Part shown: piece after piece, positions 21,112 to 30,128 of the stretch
How positions within the stretch are numbered: the stretch's first letter is position 1
How the letters are laid out: every line of letters starts with the position of its first letter
From: Aeromonas fluvialis
Lineage (GTDB): Bacteria > Pseudomonadota > Gammaproteobacteria > Enterobacterales > Aeromonadaceae
Direction of reading: 5' to 3'
Length of the DNA stretch: 64,000 nt
Assembly: GCF_000819885.1 (NCBI RefSeq)
Contig: NZ_CDBO01000027.1
Coordinates: 62,001 to 126,000, forward strand
Notes under the pieces: generated by a model
Seen by the model: the letters and a program-made list of their open reading frames with translations, nothing else
Databases searched by the model: none
Told to the model about the DNA's origin: nothing
Made by a program: the position numbers and the translations under genes

Positions 21112-22194
21112 ATGGTGATTGATTCAGTAAAACAGATCCTCGCCGAATTCAAGCCAGCAGGCTGGCCCAAGGATCTGGTGGATGCCGGATTCGTTCGGGA
21201 GATCATCAATCAGGGGCTGGGGCTCTCTATCCGGCTGGTATTGCCGTTTGCCGGTCTCTCGCTGCTCGATCAGCTCAAAGAGAGCTACGATGCCAGGCTG
21301 CGCAGCGCCACCGGTGCCGCCCGTATCGACTGGGCGCTGGAGATTGACGTTGCCAGCATGCCACGGGCGCAGGGGCTCAATGCCGTGCAGGGGATTCGCA
21401 ACATCATCGTGGTTGCCTCCGGCAAGGGGGGGGTGGGCAAATCCACCACCGCTGTCAATCTGGCGCTGGCCCTGCAAAAAGAGGGGGCGCGGGTCGCCAT
21501 TCTCGACGCCGATATATATGGCCCCTCCATCCCCACCATGATGGGCACCCTCAAAGAGCGCCCGGTCAGCCATGACGGCAAGCTGATGGAGCCGGTGATG
21601 GCCTGTGGCCTCAAGAGCAACAGCATTGGCTATCTGGTCTCCGAGCAGGATGCCACCATCTGGCGCGGCCCCATGGCGAGCAAGGCGCTGGCGCAGATCC
21701 TCCATGAGACCCGTTGGGGCGAGGTGGATTATCTGGTGGTCGACATGCCTCCGGGCACTGGCGATATCCAGCTCACTATGGCTCAGCAGGTGCCCACCTC
21801 GGCGGCAGTGATCGTCACCACCCCGCAGGATGTGGCGCTGGCCGATGCCCGCAAGGGGATCGCCATGTTCAACAAGGTCAATGTGCCGGTGCTCGGTATT
21901 ATCGAGAACATGAGCTACCACGTCTGCAGCGCCTGTGGTCATCATGAGCCGCTGTTTGGTACCGGTGGCGGCCAGAAGATGGCAGAGCAGTATCAAGTGG
22001 CACTGCTTGGTCAATTACCGCTGCACATCGATATCCGCCAACACATGGATGATGGCTGTCCGACGGTGTTCGGCGCACCGGAAGGAAGCCTGGCTCAGGC
22101 TTATTTGAAGCTGGCGCGCAGGGTAGGGGCTGAACTCTTTTTCAGCGCAAAACCGATTGCGACCCCCCTCTATGCCATGGCGCTGGATGAATAA
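21112..22194 (+). CDS. apbC: Iron-sulfur cluster carrier ATPase ApbC/Mrp
   Basis: P-loop NTPase that binds and transfers 4Fe-4S clusters to apoproteins. The 360 residues show an N-terminal DUF59-like/MIP18 region (about 1-80), then the deviant Walker A VASGKGGVGKSTTAVNLAL, ILDADIYGPSIPTMMG, VVDMPPGTGDIQLTMAQ (Walker B), and the cluster-binding CxxC in HVCSACGHHE. The ATG follows GAGGAG. It is divergent from metG across 186 bases that should hold both promoters. A terminator follows directly. Confidence 0.96.
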   Translation: MVIDSVKQILAEFKPAGWPKDLVDAGFVREIINQGLGLSIRLVLPFAGLSLLDQLKESYDARLRSATGAARIDWALEIDVASMPRAQGLNAVQGIRNIIVVASGKGGVGKSTTAVNLALALQKEGARVAILDADIYGPSIPTMMGTLKERPVSHDGKLMEPVMACGLKSNSIGYLVSEQDATIWRGPMASKALAQILHETRWGEVDYLVVDMPPGTGDIQLTMAQQVPTSAAVIVTTPQDVALADARKGIAMFNKVNVPVLGIIENMSYHVCSACGHHEPLFGTGGGQKMAEQYQVALLGQLPLHIDIRQHMDDGCPTVFGAPEGSLAQAYLKLARRVGAELFFSAKPIATPLYAMALDE

Positions 22195-22223
22195 TCGGCG
22201 GTCGGTCACTTGAAAGGGAATTG

Positions 22224-22251
22224 AGGGTGGGCATGACCCACCCTTTTTTAT
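22224..22251 (+). terminator. Terminator after apbC
   Basis: AGGGTGGGC / GACCCACCCT-type stem around CAT, followed by TTTTTTA, 30 bases after the apbC stop. Confidence 0.9.
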
Positions 22252-22304
22252 ATAATGGATCGGTTTAAACCATCCCCACTGCTCTTCTCTTTTAGGTATT
22301 TGTC

Positions 22305-22949
22305 ATGTCTGATACTCAACATTCGTGTGTGATCATCGGTATTGCGGGCGCATCTGCGTCTGGCAAAAGTCTTATAGCCCAGACCATTTATGAAGAGCTG
22401 GTGGCCGAACTGGGCGCAGGTCAGATTGGTGTGATTACCGAAGATTGCTACTACCGCGATCAGACCCATATGACAATGGAAGAGCGTATCAAGACCAACT
22501 ATGACCACCCCAATGCACTGGATCACGACTTACTGGTACAGCACCTGAGTCAGTTGGTTAAAGGTGATGCGGTCGCCATTCCCCAGTACTCGTACACCGA
22601 ACATACCCGGATGAGTGAAGTGACCCCGTTTGCGCCGCGCCGGGTGATCATTCTGGAAGGGATCCTGCTGCTGACCGACAGCCGTCTGCGGGATCTGATG
22701 GATGCCTCCATCTTTATGGATACCCCCCTCGATATCTGCCTGCTGCGCCGTTTGGTGCGTGACGTGCAGGAGCGTGGCCGTACCATGGACTCCGTGCTCA
22801 AGCAGTATCAGAAGACGGTGCGTCCCATGTTCCTGCAGTTTATCGAGCCATCCAAGCAATATGCCGATGTGATCGTGCCCCGTGGCGGCAAGAACCGCAT
22901 CGCTATCGACATGCTCAAGGCGCGTATTCGCCACATGTTGATTGGCTAA
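22305..22949 (+). CDS. udk: Uridine/cytidine kinase
   Basis: Phosphorylates uridine and cytidine to UMP and CMP in pyrimidine salvage. The 214 residues match E. coli Udk (213). Visible: the P-loop [29 protein letters not shown] (substrate-binding Asp/Tyr), [13 protein letters not shown], and [19 protein letters not shown] (lid). The start follows TTTAGG, a weak ribosome site. Flanked by terminators, so likely a single-gene unit. Next to dcd, another pyrimidine nucleotide gene, as in E. coli. Confidence 0.97.
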   Translation: MSDTQHSCVIIGIAGASASGKSLIAQTIYEELVAELGAGQIGVITEDCYYRDQTHMTMEERIKTNYDHPNALDHDLLVQHLSQLVKGDAVAIPQYSYTEHTRMSEVTPFAPRRVIILEGILLLTDSRLRDLMDASIFMDTPLDICLLRRLVRDVQERGRTMDSVLKQYQKTVRPMFLQFIEPSKQYADVIVPRGGKNRIAIDMLKARIRHMLIG

Positions 22950-22960
22950 CAAGATGAAAC

Positions 22961-22986
22961 AAGCCGGGTGATGCCCGGCTTTTTTA
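22961..22986 (+). terminator. Terminator after udk
   Basis: AAGCCGGG / CCCGGCTT stem with a TGATG loop, then TTTTT, 12 bases after the udk stop. Confidence 0.93.
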
Positions 22987-23015
22987 AACGCACAATTTGT
23001 CAGGAGAGTCGCCCA

Positions 23016-23597
23016 ATGCGTCTGTGTGATACCGATATCGAACGCCATCTGGATGAAGGCAAGATCGTCATTGAGCCAAGGCCCGGTGTAGAGCGGATCA
23101 GTGGCGTCAGTGTCGATGTGCTGCTGGGTAACGAGTTTCGGGTGTTTCGCGATCATACCGCTCCCTATATTGACCTGAGCGGTCCGAGCAGCGAGATGGC
23201 CGATGCCATCGATCGGGTGATGAGTGACGAGATCCACATCCCCGATGGTGAGGCCTTCTATCTGCACCCGGGCCAGCTGGCTCTGGCGGTGACATATGAA
23301 TCTGTTACCCTGCCGGCCGATATTGTCGGCTGGCTGGATGGTCGCTCCTCATTGGCGCGCCTGGGGCTGATGGTGCACGTGACTGCGCACCGGATTGATC
23401 CGGGTTGGTCCGGTCGCATCGTGCTGGAGTTCTACAACGGCGGTAAACTACCGCTGGCGCTGCGCCCCAAGATGAAGATCGGTGCGCTGAACTTCGAGAT
23501 GCTCTCCGGTGTGGCCGCCCGTCCTTACAACAAGCGGGAAAATGCCAAGTACAAGAGTCAGCAGGGCGCCGTTGCCAGCCGTATCAACCAGGATTGA
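23016..23597 (+). CDS. dcd: dCTP deaminase
   Basis: Deaminates dCTP to dUTP, the main source of dUMP for thymidylate synthesis. ATG at 23016 follows AGGAG and gives 193 residues, as in E. coli. Upstream in-frame codons (from 22968) lie in the udk terminator and are not used. Visible: [17 protein letters not shown], the dUTPase-fold motif [24 protein letters not shown] with the catalytic Glu in [12 protein letters not shown], and the C-terminal [12 protein letters not shown] that closes over the nucleotide. Confidence 0.98.
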   Translation: MRLCDTDIERHLDEGKIVIEPRPGVERISGVSVDVLLGNEFRVFRDHTAPYIDLSGPSSEMADAIDRVMSDEIHIPDGEAFYLHPGQLALAVTYESVTLPADIVGWLDGRSSLARLGLMVHVTAHRIDPGWSGRIVLEFYNGGKLPLALRPKMKIGALNFEMLSGVAARPYNKRENAKYKSQQGAVASRINQD

Positions 23598-23621
23598 TGA
23601 CAGGTCGCACTGCGAAGAGTG

Positions 23622-23649
23622 AGGGAGCACAAGGTGCTCCCTTTTTTTA
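23622..23649 (+). terminator. Terminator after dcd
   Basis: AGGGAGCAC / GTGCTCCCT stem with a very short loop, then TTTTTT. Confidence 0.92.
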
Positions 23650-23972
23650 TCGGGAATCGAACGGATATGGCGTTTGGCGCTCTGGCCGGATGAGATTGGC
23701 TGGGCAACTATGTTTTCTCACTCTTTTTGCCCTATTTTTTGTCATAAAAGCGTCATCTAAATGAAGTTATTAGTTGGAATATCCGCGATATTGCCCCTTT
23801 CCTGCCATCAATGATGGCTTTAATTAATCCATGGCAAGCCAGATGTTGACTGGAGTTAAGATATTTTTTTCTAAAAAGCTCTTTATTTTTATGACTGAAA
23901 TATTTCAAGGGTGGCTATGGTGTTGGCCGCCATCTGGCATAATCCGCCGCAACTCATAAACAGGCTTTTTTT
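23650..23972 (+). promoter_or_regulatory. pit upstream region with a Pho-box-like repeat
   Basis: No gene is seen in these 323 bases, which are distinctly AT-rich. At 23739-23756 lies TTGTCATAAAAGCGTCAT: two CTGTCAT-like heptamers (TTGTCAT and GCGTCAT) spaced by AAAA, the architecture of a PhoB binding site (consensus two CTGTCAT repeats, 11-base period). It is about 217 bases before the pit start codon. The two heptamers have one and two mismatches to the consensus, so the call is tentative. Confidence 0.5.
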
Positions 23973-25442
23973 ATGTTTGAAATGTTCAGTGGTTTGGGTT
24001 TGTGGTGGTCAATCGGTTTGGTATTAGCCGTTTTTTTTGTGCTTGCCTATGAATTTATCAACGGCTTTCACGATACCGCCAACGCGGTAGCAACGGTTAT
24101 CTATACCAAGGCGATGCCGGCTCATCTGGCGGTTGTCGCATCGGGTATCTTCAACTTTTTTGGCGTCATGTTTGGCGGCCTGGGTGTGGCGTATGCCATT
24201 GTCCATTTGCTGCCCATCGACTTGCTGCTTGGAATGGACTCAACCCAGGGGTTGATCATGGTCTTCTCCTTGCTGTTTTCTGCCATCGTGTGGAATCTGG
24301 GCACCTGGTATTTCGGGATCCCGGCTTCCAGCTCACACACGCTGATCGGTTCCATCCTGGGGGTCGGCGGCGCCTATGCCTGGATCACTCACCAGCCGGT
24401 GACCGAAGGGATCAACGTGGGCAAGGCGATCGATATCATGCTCTCTCTGATCATCTCTCCCACCATTGGGTTCATCATTGCGGCCTTGCTGCTGCTGGCG
24501 ATGAAGCGCATCTGGACCAGCGACAAGATCCATAAAACGCCGGAAGAGCGTCAGCTGGTGGATGGCAAGAAACACCCGCCGTTCTGGGCCCGTCTGACCC
24601 TGGTGGCTTCCGCCATGGGGGTGAGCTTCGTGCACGGCTCCAACGATGGCCAGAAGGGGATCGGTCTGGTGATGCTGGTGCTGATCTGCATGGCACCTGC
24701 CTATTTCGCGCTGGACATGAACAGCCGCGCCTATGATCTGGACCGGACCCAGGATGCCAACCAGCGCATCATGGAGATCTACCAGCGCAACCAGTCTGCC
24801 ATCGCGGGTGTGATCAACTTCTCCGCGCCGGCAATCGCCCAGGAAGAGCTGATGACCCACTGCTCCGCCGATGGCGTGCTGCAGGCGATGGCTACCCTGG
24901 ATGCCCGTCTGGCTGCCGTGCGCACCTACGAGCAGATGAGCCTGACTGATCGCCGTGAAGTCCGTCGTCTGCTGCTCTGTATCGATGACACAGCCCGCAA
25001 GGTTGCCAAGCTGCCGCTGCCGGCCAAGGAGCTGACCGATCTGGCCAAATGGCGCAAGGATCTGACCGCGACCGCTGAGTATGCACCAACCTGGGTCATC
25101 GTCTCCATCGCGCTGGCACTCGGTTGCGGCACCATGGTGGGCTGGCGTCGCATCGTCCATACCGTGGGGGAGAAGATCGGCTCCACTGGCATGACTTACA
25201 GCCAGGGTATTGCGGCCCAGATCACCGCGGCCAGTGCCATCGGTGTGGCCAGTTTGACCGGTATGCCGGTATCCACCACTCACATCCTATCTTCTGCGGT
25301 GGCGGGTACCATGGTGGCCAACAAATCGGGCCTGCAGAGCCAGACAATCAAGACCATTCTGATGGCCTGGGTGCTGACTTTGCCGATGACCATGCTGCTC
25401 TCAGGCGGTCTCTTTATCGTCAGTAATCATCTGTTTGGCTAA
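23973..25442 (+). CDS. pit: Inorganic phosphate transporter, Pit family
   Basis: Low-affinity, proton-coupled transporter of metal-phosphate across the inner membrane. The 489 residues (E. coli PitA 499) have about ten membrane segments in two Pit halves. Visible: the signature EFINGFHDTANAVATVIYTK near residue 30, GIPASSSHTLIGSILG, the second-repeat VSFVHGSNDGQKGIGLV near residue 220, and GMPVSTTHILSSAVAGTM. A cytoplasmic helical insert (about 240-370) separates the halves. The start follows AACAGG, modest. A Pho-box-like site upstream suggests phosphate control, which is not the rule for PitA. Confidence 0.95.
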   Translation: MFEMFSGLGLWWSIGLVLAVFFVLAYEFINGFHDTANAVATVIYTKAMPAHLAVVASGIFNFFGVMFGGLGVAYAIVHLLPIDLLLGMDSTQGLIMVFSLLFSAIVWNLGTWYFGIPASSSHTLIGSILGVGGAYAWITHQPVTEGINVGKAIDIMLSLIISPTIGFIIAALLLLAMKRIWTSDKIHKTPEERQLVDGKKHPPFWARLTLVASAMGVSFVHGSNDGQKGIGLVMLVLICMAPAYFALDMNSRAYDLDRTQDANQRIMEIYQRNQSAIAGVINFSAPAIAQEELMTHCSADGVLQAMATLDARLAAVRTYEQMSLTDRREVRRLLLCIDDTARKVAKLPLPAKELTDLAKWRKDLTATAEYAPTWVIVSIALALGCGTMVGWRRIVHTVGEKIGSTGMTYSQGIAAQITAASAIGVASLTGMPVSTTHILSSAVAGTMVANKSGLQSQTIKTILMAWVLTLPMTMLLSGGLFIVSNHLFG

Positions 25443-25477
25443 TTGCCAGTAGCATCCTCTATAAAGGATTTCCATGG

Positions 25478-25515
25478 CTGTCTCTTGAACACAACTCGTG
25501 TGGCTCAAGAGACAG
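25478..25515 (-). repeat. IS50-like terminal inverted repeat with internal palindrome
   Basis: CTGTCTCTTGAACACAACT (25478-25496) resembles the 19-base ends of Tn5/IS50 (family knowledge: ends begin CTGTCTCTTGATC or CTGACTCTTATAC). An exact inverted copy of its first 11 bases, TCAAGAGACAG, lies at 25505-25515. The repeat sits directly beyond the C-terminal end of the transposase remnant, so it fits the right end of the decayed element. No T-run follows, so it is not an intrinsic terminator. Confidence 0.6.
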
Positions 25516-25516
25516 C

Positions 25517-25845
25517 ACCAGATCATCGCCTGCCAGGAGGGTCTGTACCTACATCAGCCCTCCCATAACCCCCAAGCCAGGCTCGCCCCGTTTGCTTCCA
25601 GCCCCCCAGTATCGCTATGCCATATTCGGCGCGGCCTTCTTCTCCAGCTTCAACCACAGCAACGTCCAGCTCTTCGTACCCTGCAGCCCTTTGCCGCCTC
25701 TCCTGCTTGCCAGCCTCTTCTTTGATACATCGCAACGGCAGTAGCCGCACCGCGATAAAAGCCAGGGTGATGCTCATTCGTGTCAGGTTCTGGCAAACGT
25801 GGTGTTGAACACGGCTTCTCAACTGCCTCGCTGCACTTGGCTGCT
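25517..25845 (-). pseudogene. Remnant of an IS4-family (IS50-like) transposase, C-terminal part
   Basis: On the minus strand around 25735-25790 the frame reads NLTRMSITLAFIAVRLLPLR, matching the Tn5 transposase C-terminal block NLERMVSILSFVAVRLLQLR. In a shifted frame SWTLLWLKLEKKAAP follows (about 25640-25700), typical of the same region, and after another shift IAILGGWKQTGRAW (about 25600-25640), matching IARLGGFMDSKRTG. The frame changes mean it cannot encode a protein. The catalytic N-terminal and DDE parts are absent, and no left end is seen before potD. The fragment ends at the IS50-like repeat. Recognised by eye from family knowledge. Confidence 0.65.
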
Positions 25846-25951
25846 TGGGAGGCGCTACAAGGGGGCTGGCTTAACAAGTTTTGCCGTTTATCGAGGCTTC
25901 CCGTCCCTCTCGGTGTCAATGAGTGTTGCGCCGAGAAATGGTGCTGGTGGT

Positions 25952-25983
25952 TAAAAAGAGAAGGGGGCAAACAGTGCCCCCTT
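25952..25983 (-). terminator. Terminator after potD
   Basis: Stem AAGGGGGCA / TGCCCCCTT with a 5-base loop; on the minus strand it is followed by CTCTTTTTAA. It ends the pot operon. Confidence 0.88.
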
Positions 25984-26021
25984 AATTCATTGACCCCGTC
26001 AGAGCCGAATAGAAAGCTGAC

Positions 26022-27089
26022 TTAGCCCGCCTTCGCCACCATGGCTTTCAACTGCAGGAAGTACTGTTCGTAGAGCTGAGAGGCGTTGCCGACGTCAGAC
26101 TGGAACACCCCTTTTTTCTTGGTCTCGTCGCTTGGGAAGACTATTTTATTGTTTCTGAACTCCGGAGAGAGCAAGGGGATGGCATCCTTGTTCGGGGTTG
26201 GGTAACCGATGGTTTCAGCCACCTTGGCCGCTACATCGGGGCGCATCAGGAAGTTGATAAGGGCGTGCGCCTCTTTCACATGCTTGGCCTTGGCCGGGAT
26301 GGCGAGGTTGTCCATCCAGAGCACGGCCCCCTCTTCGGGGTAGGTCATCTGGATGGCCGGATATTCGAGCTGGGCGCCGTAGGCCGAGCCGTTCCACAGC
26401 ATGCCGATGTTCACTTCACCCGCGATGAAGGGATCTGCCGGGTTGTCAGAGTTGAATGCCTTAACGTTGGGCATCAGCTTTTTCAGGTATTCGAACGCTT
26501 CGGCGATCTGCGCCTTGTCCTGGGTATTGGGGCTGTAGCCCAGTTGCACCAGTGCGATATGGAACACCTCGCGGGCATCATCCATCAGCAGCAGGCTCTC
26601 TTTCCACTCCGGCGCCCAGAGCTGTTTCCAGCGGGTGACCGGCTGCTCGATGATGTCAGTGTTGGTGCCAATACCGGTCGCGCCCCAGATATAGGGGATA
26701 GAGTAGCGGTTGTTCGGATCGTACTCGTGGTTGAGCAAGGTGGGATCGAGGTGCTTGAAGTTCGGCAGCTGGGCGCGATCCAGCGGCTGCAGCATCCCCT
26801 CCTTGGCCATTTTCGAGATGAAGTAGGTGCTGGGCACCACCACGTCATAGCCGTCGCCATGGGTTTTCAGCTTGGCGTAGAGGGTCTCGTTGGATTCGTA
26901 GGTGGAGTAGATCACCTTGATACCGGTCTCTTGCTGGAACTGCTCCAGCAGGCCATCCGGCACATATTCTGACCAGTTGTAGAAGTAGACCACCTTATCG
27001 TCGGCCGCGTGAGCGCTCTGGCTCAGCAGCGGGGTGGTGAGGGTGAGGGCGGCTGCCAGCAGGGCGCCGGCCTTGTGTTGGATTGTCAT
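26022..27089 (-). CDS. potD: Spermidine/putrescine-binding periplasmic protein
   Basis: Substrate-binding protein of the PotABCD polyamine ABC importer. A signal peptide is clear (MTIQHKAGALLAAALTL, cleavage after SAHA). The mature part is close to E. coli PotD: YFYNWSEYVPDGLLEQF, TGIKVIYSTYESNETLYAKL, VPSTYFISKMAKEGM, YSIPYIWGATGIG, the NSDNPADPFIAGEVNIGM segment and ETIGYPTPN. ATG at 27089 is preceded by AAGGAG with ideal spacing; a TTG six bases earlier is in frame. It is the last gene of potABCD and is followed by a terminator, an order shared with E. coli. Confidence 0.98.
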   Translation of the reverse strand: MTIQHKAGALLAAALTLTTPLLSQSAHAADDKVVYFYNWSEYVPDGLLEQFQQETGIKVIYSTYESNETLYAKLKTHGDGYDVVVPSTYFISKMAKEGMLQPLDRAQLPNFKHLDPTLLNHEYDPNNRYSIPYIWGATGIGTNTDIIEQPVTRWKQLWAPEWKESLLLMDDAREVFHIALVQLGYSPNTQDKAQIAEAFEYLKKLMPNVKAFNSDNPADPFIAGEVNIGMLWNGSAYGAQLEYPAIQMTYPEEGAVLWMDNLAIPAKAKHVKEAHALINFLMRPDVAAKVAETIGYPTPNKDAIPLLSPEFRNNKIVFPSDETKKKGVFQSDVGNASQLYEQYFLQLKAMVAKAG

Positions 27090-27170
27090 CAACAACTCCT
27101 TGGGGTGATGGGGCCTTGCGGCCCACCGTGACAGAGTTCGCCAAAGGTGGCGGGGACGAAACGGGCAGGG

Positions 27171-27944
27171 TCAGCCCTGCCGTTTGCGCAGTAACAGTTG
27201 TGCCAGCAGTACCATCCCGAGGGAGGCGAGCAGCATCAGGGTGGCCAGGGCGTTGACCTCGGGGGAGACCCCCACCTTGACCATGGAGTAGATCTTGAGG
27301 GGCAGGATCTCGTAGGCCGGGCCGGTAACAAAGGAGCTCACCACCACGTCGTCCAGCGACAGGGTAAAGGAGAGCAGCCAGCCCGCCATCACCGCCGGCA
27401 GCGCCAGCGGCAGTATGATGCGGCGCAGGATGATCCACTCGCCAGCCCCCAGATCCCGCGCCGCCTCCAGCATCCGCACATCAAAACCGCACAGCCGCGA
27501 GTAGACGGTGATCACCACGAACGGCAGGCAGAAGGTGATGTGGGCGATCAGCAGCGACCAGAAGCCCAGCGCAATGCCGGTCACCACAAACAGGGTCAGC
27601 AGGGAGATGGCCATCACGATATCGGGGGACATCATTACCACGAACAGCATGCCGCTCACGTACTGCTTGCCGCGAAAGCGATAGCGAAACAGCGCCACGG
27701 CGGTGAGGGTGCCGATCAGAGTGGCTGCGGTGGCGGTGAGGGCGGCGATGGTCAGGGAGTGCTGGGCCGCCTGCATCAGGCTGGCGCTGGCAAACAGCTT
27801 CTCATACCAGCCCAGGGTAAAGCCGCGCCAGTCGATGCCATATTTCGACAGGTTGAAGGAGTTGGCGATCAGCACCCCGATGGGCACATAGAGATAGCCA
27901 AACACCAGCAGCAGGAACAGCAGAGCCTTCAGCGCGCGCATCAT
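27171..27944 (-). CDS. potC: Spermidine/putrescine ABC transporter permease PotC
   Basis: One of two inner-membrane permeases of the polyamine importer. The 257 residues form about six membrane segments. The EAA loop that docks on the ATPase is [20 protein letters not shown] (about residues 160-180). The start overlaps the potB stop by ATGA, implying coupled synthesis. Eighty-one bases separate it from potD. Confidence 0.97.
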   Translation of the reverse strand: MMRALKALLFLLLVFGYLYVPIGVLIANSFNLSKYGIDWRGFTLGWYEKLFASASLMQAAQHSLTIAALTATAATLIGTLTAVALFRYRFRGKQYVSGMLFVVMMSPDIVMAISLLTLFVVTGIALGFWSLLIAHITFCLPFVVITVYSRLCGFDVRMLEAARDLGAGEWIILRRIILPLALPAVMAGWLLSFTLSLDDVVVSSFVTGPAYEILPLKIYSMVKVGVSPEVNALATLMLLASLGMVLLAQLLLRKRQG

Positions 27945-28837
27945 GCCAGTCCCCCCTTCTTGCTGAGCAGCTTGCCCGCCCGCCAGTAGCAGTAGACCAA
28001 CAGCGCCATCAGCACCGTCAGCATCACGCTGATGGCCGCGCCAAAGGGCCAGTCACGGCTGTTGAGGAACTGGGTCTTGATCAGGTTGCCGATCAGCAGG
28101 TGCTTGGCGCCCCCCAGCAAGTCGGAGACATAGAACATCCCCATGGCGGGCAGGAACACCAGCAGACAACCGGCGATGATGCCGGGCAGGGTGAGGGGCA
28201 AGATGATCCGCACCAGCCGCTGCCAACCGTTGGCGCCGAGATCTCGCGCCGCCTCCAGCAAACGGCCATCCAGCTTCTCGATGCTGGAGTAGAGCGGCAG
28301 CACCATAAAGGGGAGCAGCACATAGACCAGCCCGATGATGACGGCCACCTCGGTATACATCATCTGCAGCGGTCGCTCGATAAGCCCCAGATCCAGCAGC
28401 CAGCCATTGATCAGCCCCCGGGTGCCAAGCAGTACTTTCAGCGCATAGGTACGGATCAGGGAGTTGGTCCAGAACGGCACCACCACCAGAAACAGCAGCA
28501 ACGGGCGGATGCGCGTTGGCAGATGGGCCAGCAGCCAGGCAAAGGGGTAGCCCACCAGCAGGCAGATGGCGGTGGCGAGCAGCGCCAGCCAGAGGGAGTG
28601 GAGCAGCACCTCAAAGTAGAGGGGATCCAGCAGGCGGCCATAGTTGCTCAGGGTAAAGAGCGGCGCGATAAGCTCGGACTCGTCACGGGTCAGGAAGCTG
28701 ACGCCGATGATCATCAGGTTGGGCAAAAAGACAAATAGCGTCAGCCAGCCGAGGATCAGCGCGATGGCCCCGTTGCGAAAACCGTTGTGGGCAAAGCTGG
28801 GCCGGGTGTGCCCGACAGGGGAATTAATGAGGCTCAT
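27941..28837 (-). CDS. potB: Spermidine/putrescine ABC transporter permease PotB
   Basis: Second permease of PotABCD, 298 residues, with about six membrane segments starting with [20 protein letters not shown]. The EAA loop reads [23 protein letters not shown] at 28837 is chosen: it lies within the potA 3' end (14-base overlap with the potA stop) and gives the expected N-terminus [15 protein letters not shown]. Longer in-frame extensions to 28954 run antisense-like through potA and have no family support. Overlaps at both ends indicate tight coupling in the operon. Confidence 0.96.
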   Translation of the reverse strand: MSLINSPVGHTRPSFAHNGFRNGAIALILGWLTLFVFLPNLMIIGVSFLTRDESELIAPLFTLSNYGRLLDPLYFEVLLHSLWLALLATAICLLVGYPFAWLLAHLPTRIRPLLLFLVVVPFWTNSLIRTYALKVLLGTRGLINGWLLDLGLIERPLQMMYTEVAVIIGLVYVLLPFMVLPLYSSIEKLDGRLLEAARDLGANGWQRLVRIILPLTLPGIIAGCLLVFLPAMGMFYVSDLLGGAKHLLIGNLIKTQFLNSRDWPFGAAISVMLTVLMALLVYCYWRAGKLLSKKGGLA

Positions 28838-29927
28838 AGGGCAGCACGACCTCCCAACTGTCGACCCAGTGGATCGCCACCTCCTGACCCAGGCGGTAGT
28901 CAAAGTCGGGGTCATCCTCGTCGAAGAACTCGGAGATAAGCAGCTGTTTGCCACTTGCGAGTTTGATCAGCGAATCCAGTGTCGCTCCCTTGTAGTTGCG
29001 CTCGCTGATATTGCCCCGCAGCGCAACGCTCTGATCGTCATCCTGATCGAGAATGCGCAGATCTTCCGGGCGAAGCAGCACCAGTACCTTGTCGTCTGGC
29101 TGGAATGGCAAGGTGGTATGGAGCAGGCATTCGCGCCCCTCCACCTCGGCCTGCCAGATACCGGGCTCACGCTGGCTGATCAGCTTGCCATCCATCACGT
29201 TGATCTCGCCGATAAAGCGGGCCACGAACAGATTGGCTGGCGATTCGTAGATATCGCGCGGGGTGCCGCGCTGGATGATCTTGCCCCCCTCCATCACCAG
29301 GATGCGATCAGACATGGTGAGCGCCTCTTCCTGATCATGGGTGACAAAGACAAAGGTAATGCCGAGGCGACGCTGCAGTGCCTTGAGCTCGCTCTGCATC
29401 TGCTTGCGCAGCTTGTAGTCAAGCGCCGAGAGGGATTCATCGAGCAGCAGCAGGCGCGGCTTGTTGACCACGGCGCGGGCGATGGCGACCCGCTGTTGCT
29501 GACCGCCGGAGAGCTGATCCGGGCGGCGGTTGGCGAGCTCGGTGAGCTGCACCATGGCGAGGGTCTCCTCGACCCGCTGACGGATCTCGCTGGCAGGCAC
29601 TTTCTGCATCTCGAGGCCAAAGGCGACGTTTTCAAACACCGTCATATGGGGGAAGAGCGCATAGCTCTGGAACACGGTGTTGATGTGTCTGTGTTCGGCG
29701 GGGATATGGGTGATTTCGTCACCGGCCAGATGAAGGGTGCCACCATCGACCGATTCGAGCCCGGCCAGCAGGCGCAGCAGAGTGGTCTTGCCACAGCCGG
29801 AGGGGCCCAGCAGGGTAAGAAATTCACCGTCATAGATTTCAAGGTCAAGGTCACTCAGGATCACCTTGCCATCGTATTTTTTGCTGATCTTGTTCAGCGC
29901 GACAATTACCTGTGGATTGTTCATCAT
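28824..29927 (-). CDS. potA: Spermidine/putrescine ABC transporter ATPase PotA
   Basis: ATPase subunit that powers polyamine import. The 367 residues show Walker [19 protein letters not shown] near residue 40, the Q-loop [13 protein letters not shown], the signature [20 protein letters not shown], Walker [12 protein letters not shown], and the H-loop [17 protein letters not shown]-terminal TOBE-like regulatory domain follows (about 240-367). It is first in the operon. About 50 bases upstream on the minus strand a TAGAAT -10-like box with TTTAAT 17 bases before it is a candidate promoter. Confidence 0.97.
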   Translation of the reverse strand: MMNNPQVIVALNKISKKYDGKVILSDLDLEIYDGEFLTLLGPSGCGKTTLLRLLAGLESVDGGTLHLAGDEITHIPAEHRHINTVFQSYALFPHMTVFENVAFGLEMQKVPASEIRQRVEETLAMVQLTELANRRPDQLSGGQQQRVAIARAVVNKPRLLLLDESLSALDYKLRKQMQSELKALQRRLGITFVFVTHDQEEALTMSDRILVMEGGKIIQRGTPRDIYESPANLFVARFIGEINVMDGKLISQREPGIWQAEVEGRECLLHTTLPFQPDDKVLVLLRPEDLRILDQDDDQSVALRGNISERNYKGATLDSLIKLASGKQLLISEFFDEDDPDFDYRLGQEVAIHWVDSWEVVLPYEPH

Positions 29928-30128
29928 CCGCCAGTCTCACCCCAGCCAGTGGCCATCGTGTTGAAAGAGGGTCGCATTCTATGCAGTCGACACATGAAAT
30001 TAAAGGCTTTTTGGCCCGAATTAGCCGCGAGAGGGCAGGAAAAACGGCTACGAATAGCAGGCCAAATCGCTATAATGTGCCACCTGATTTGGTCGTTTTC
30101 GATATTGGACAGTCAATTGAGTAATAAA

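Noticed and set aside
25498-26025. Plus-strand ORFs between pit and potD
   Set aside because: They overlap the transposase remnant in antisense and have no ribosome sites or domains.
28644-30128. Upstream extension of the membrane protein frame through potB and potA
   Set aside because: The first part is antisense to potA and has no family similarity; the real protein begins at ATG 30129, behind a TATAAT box.
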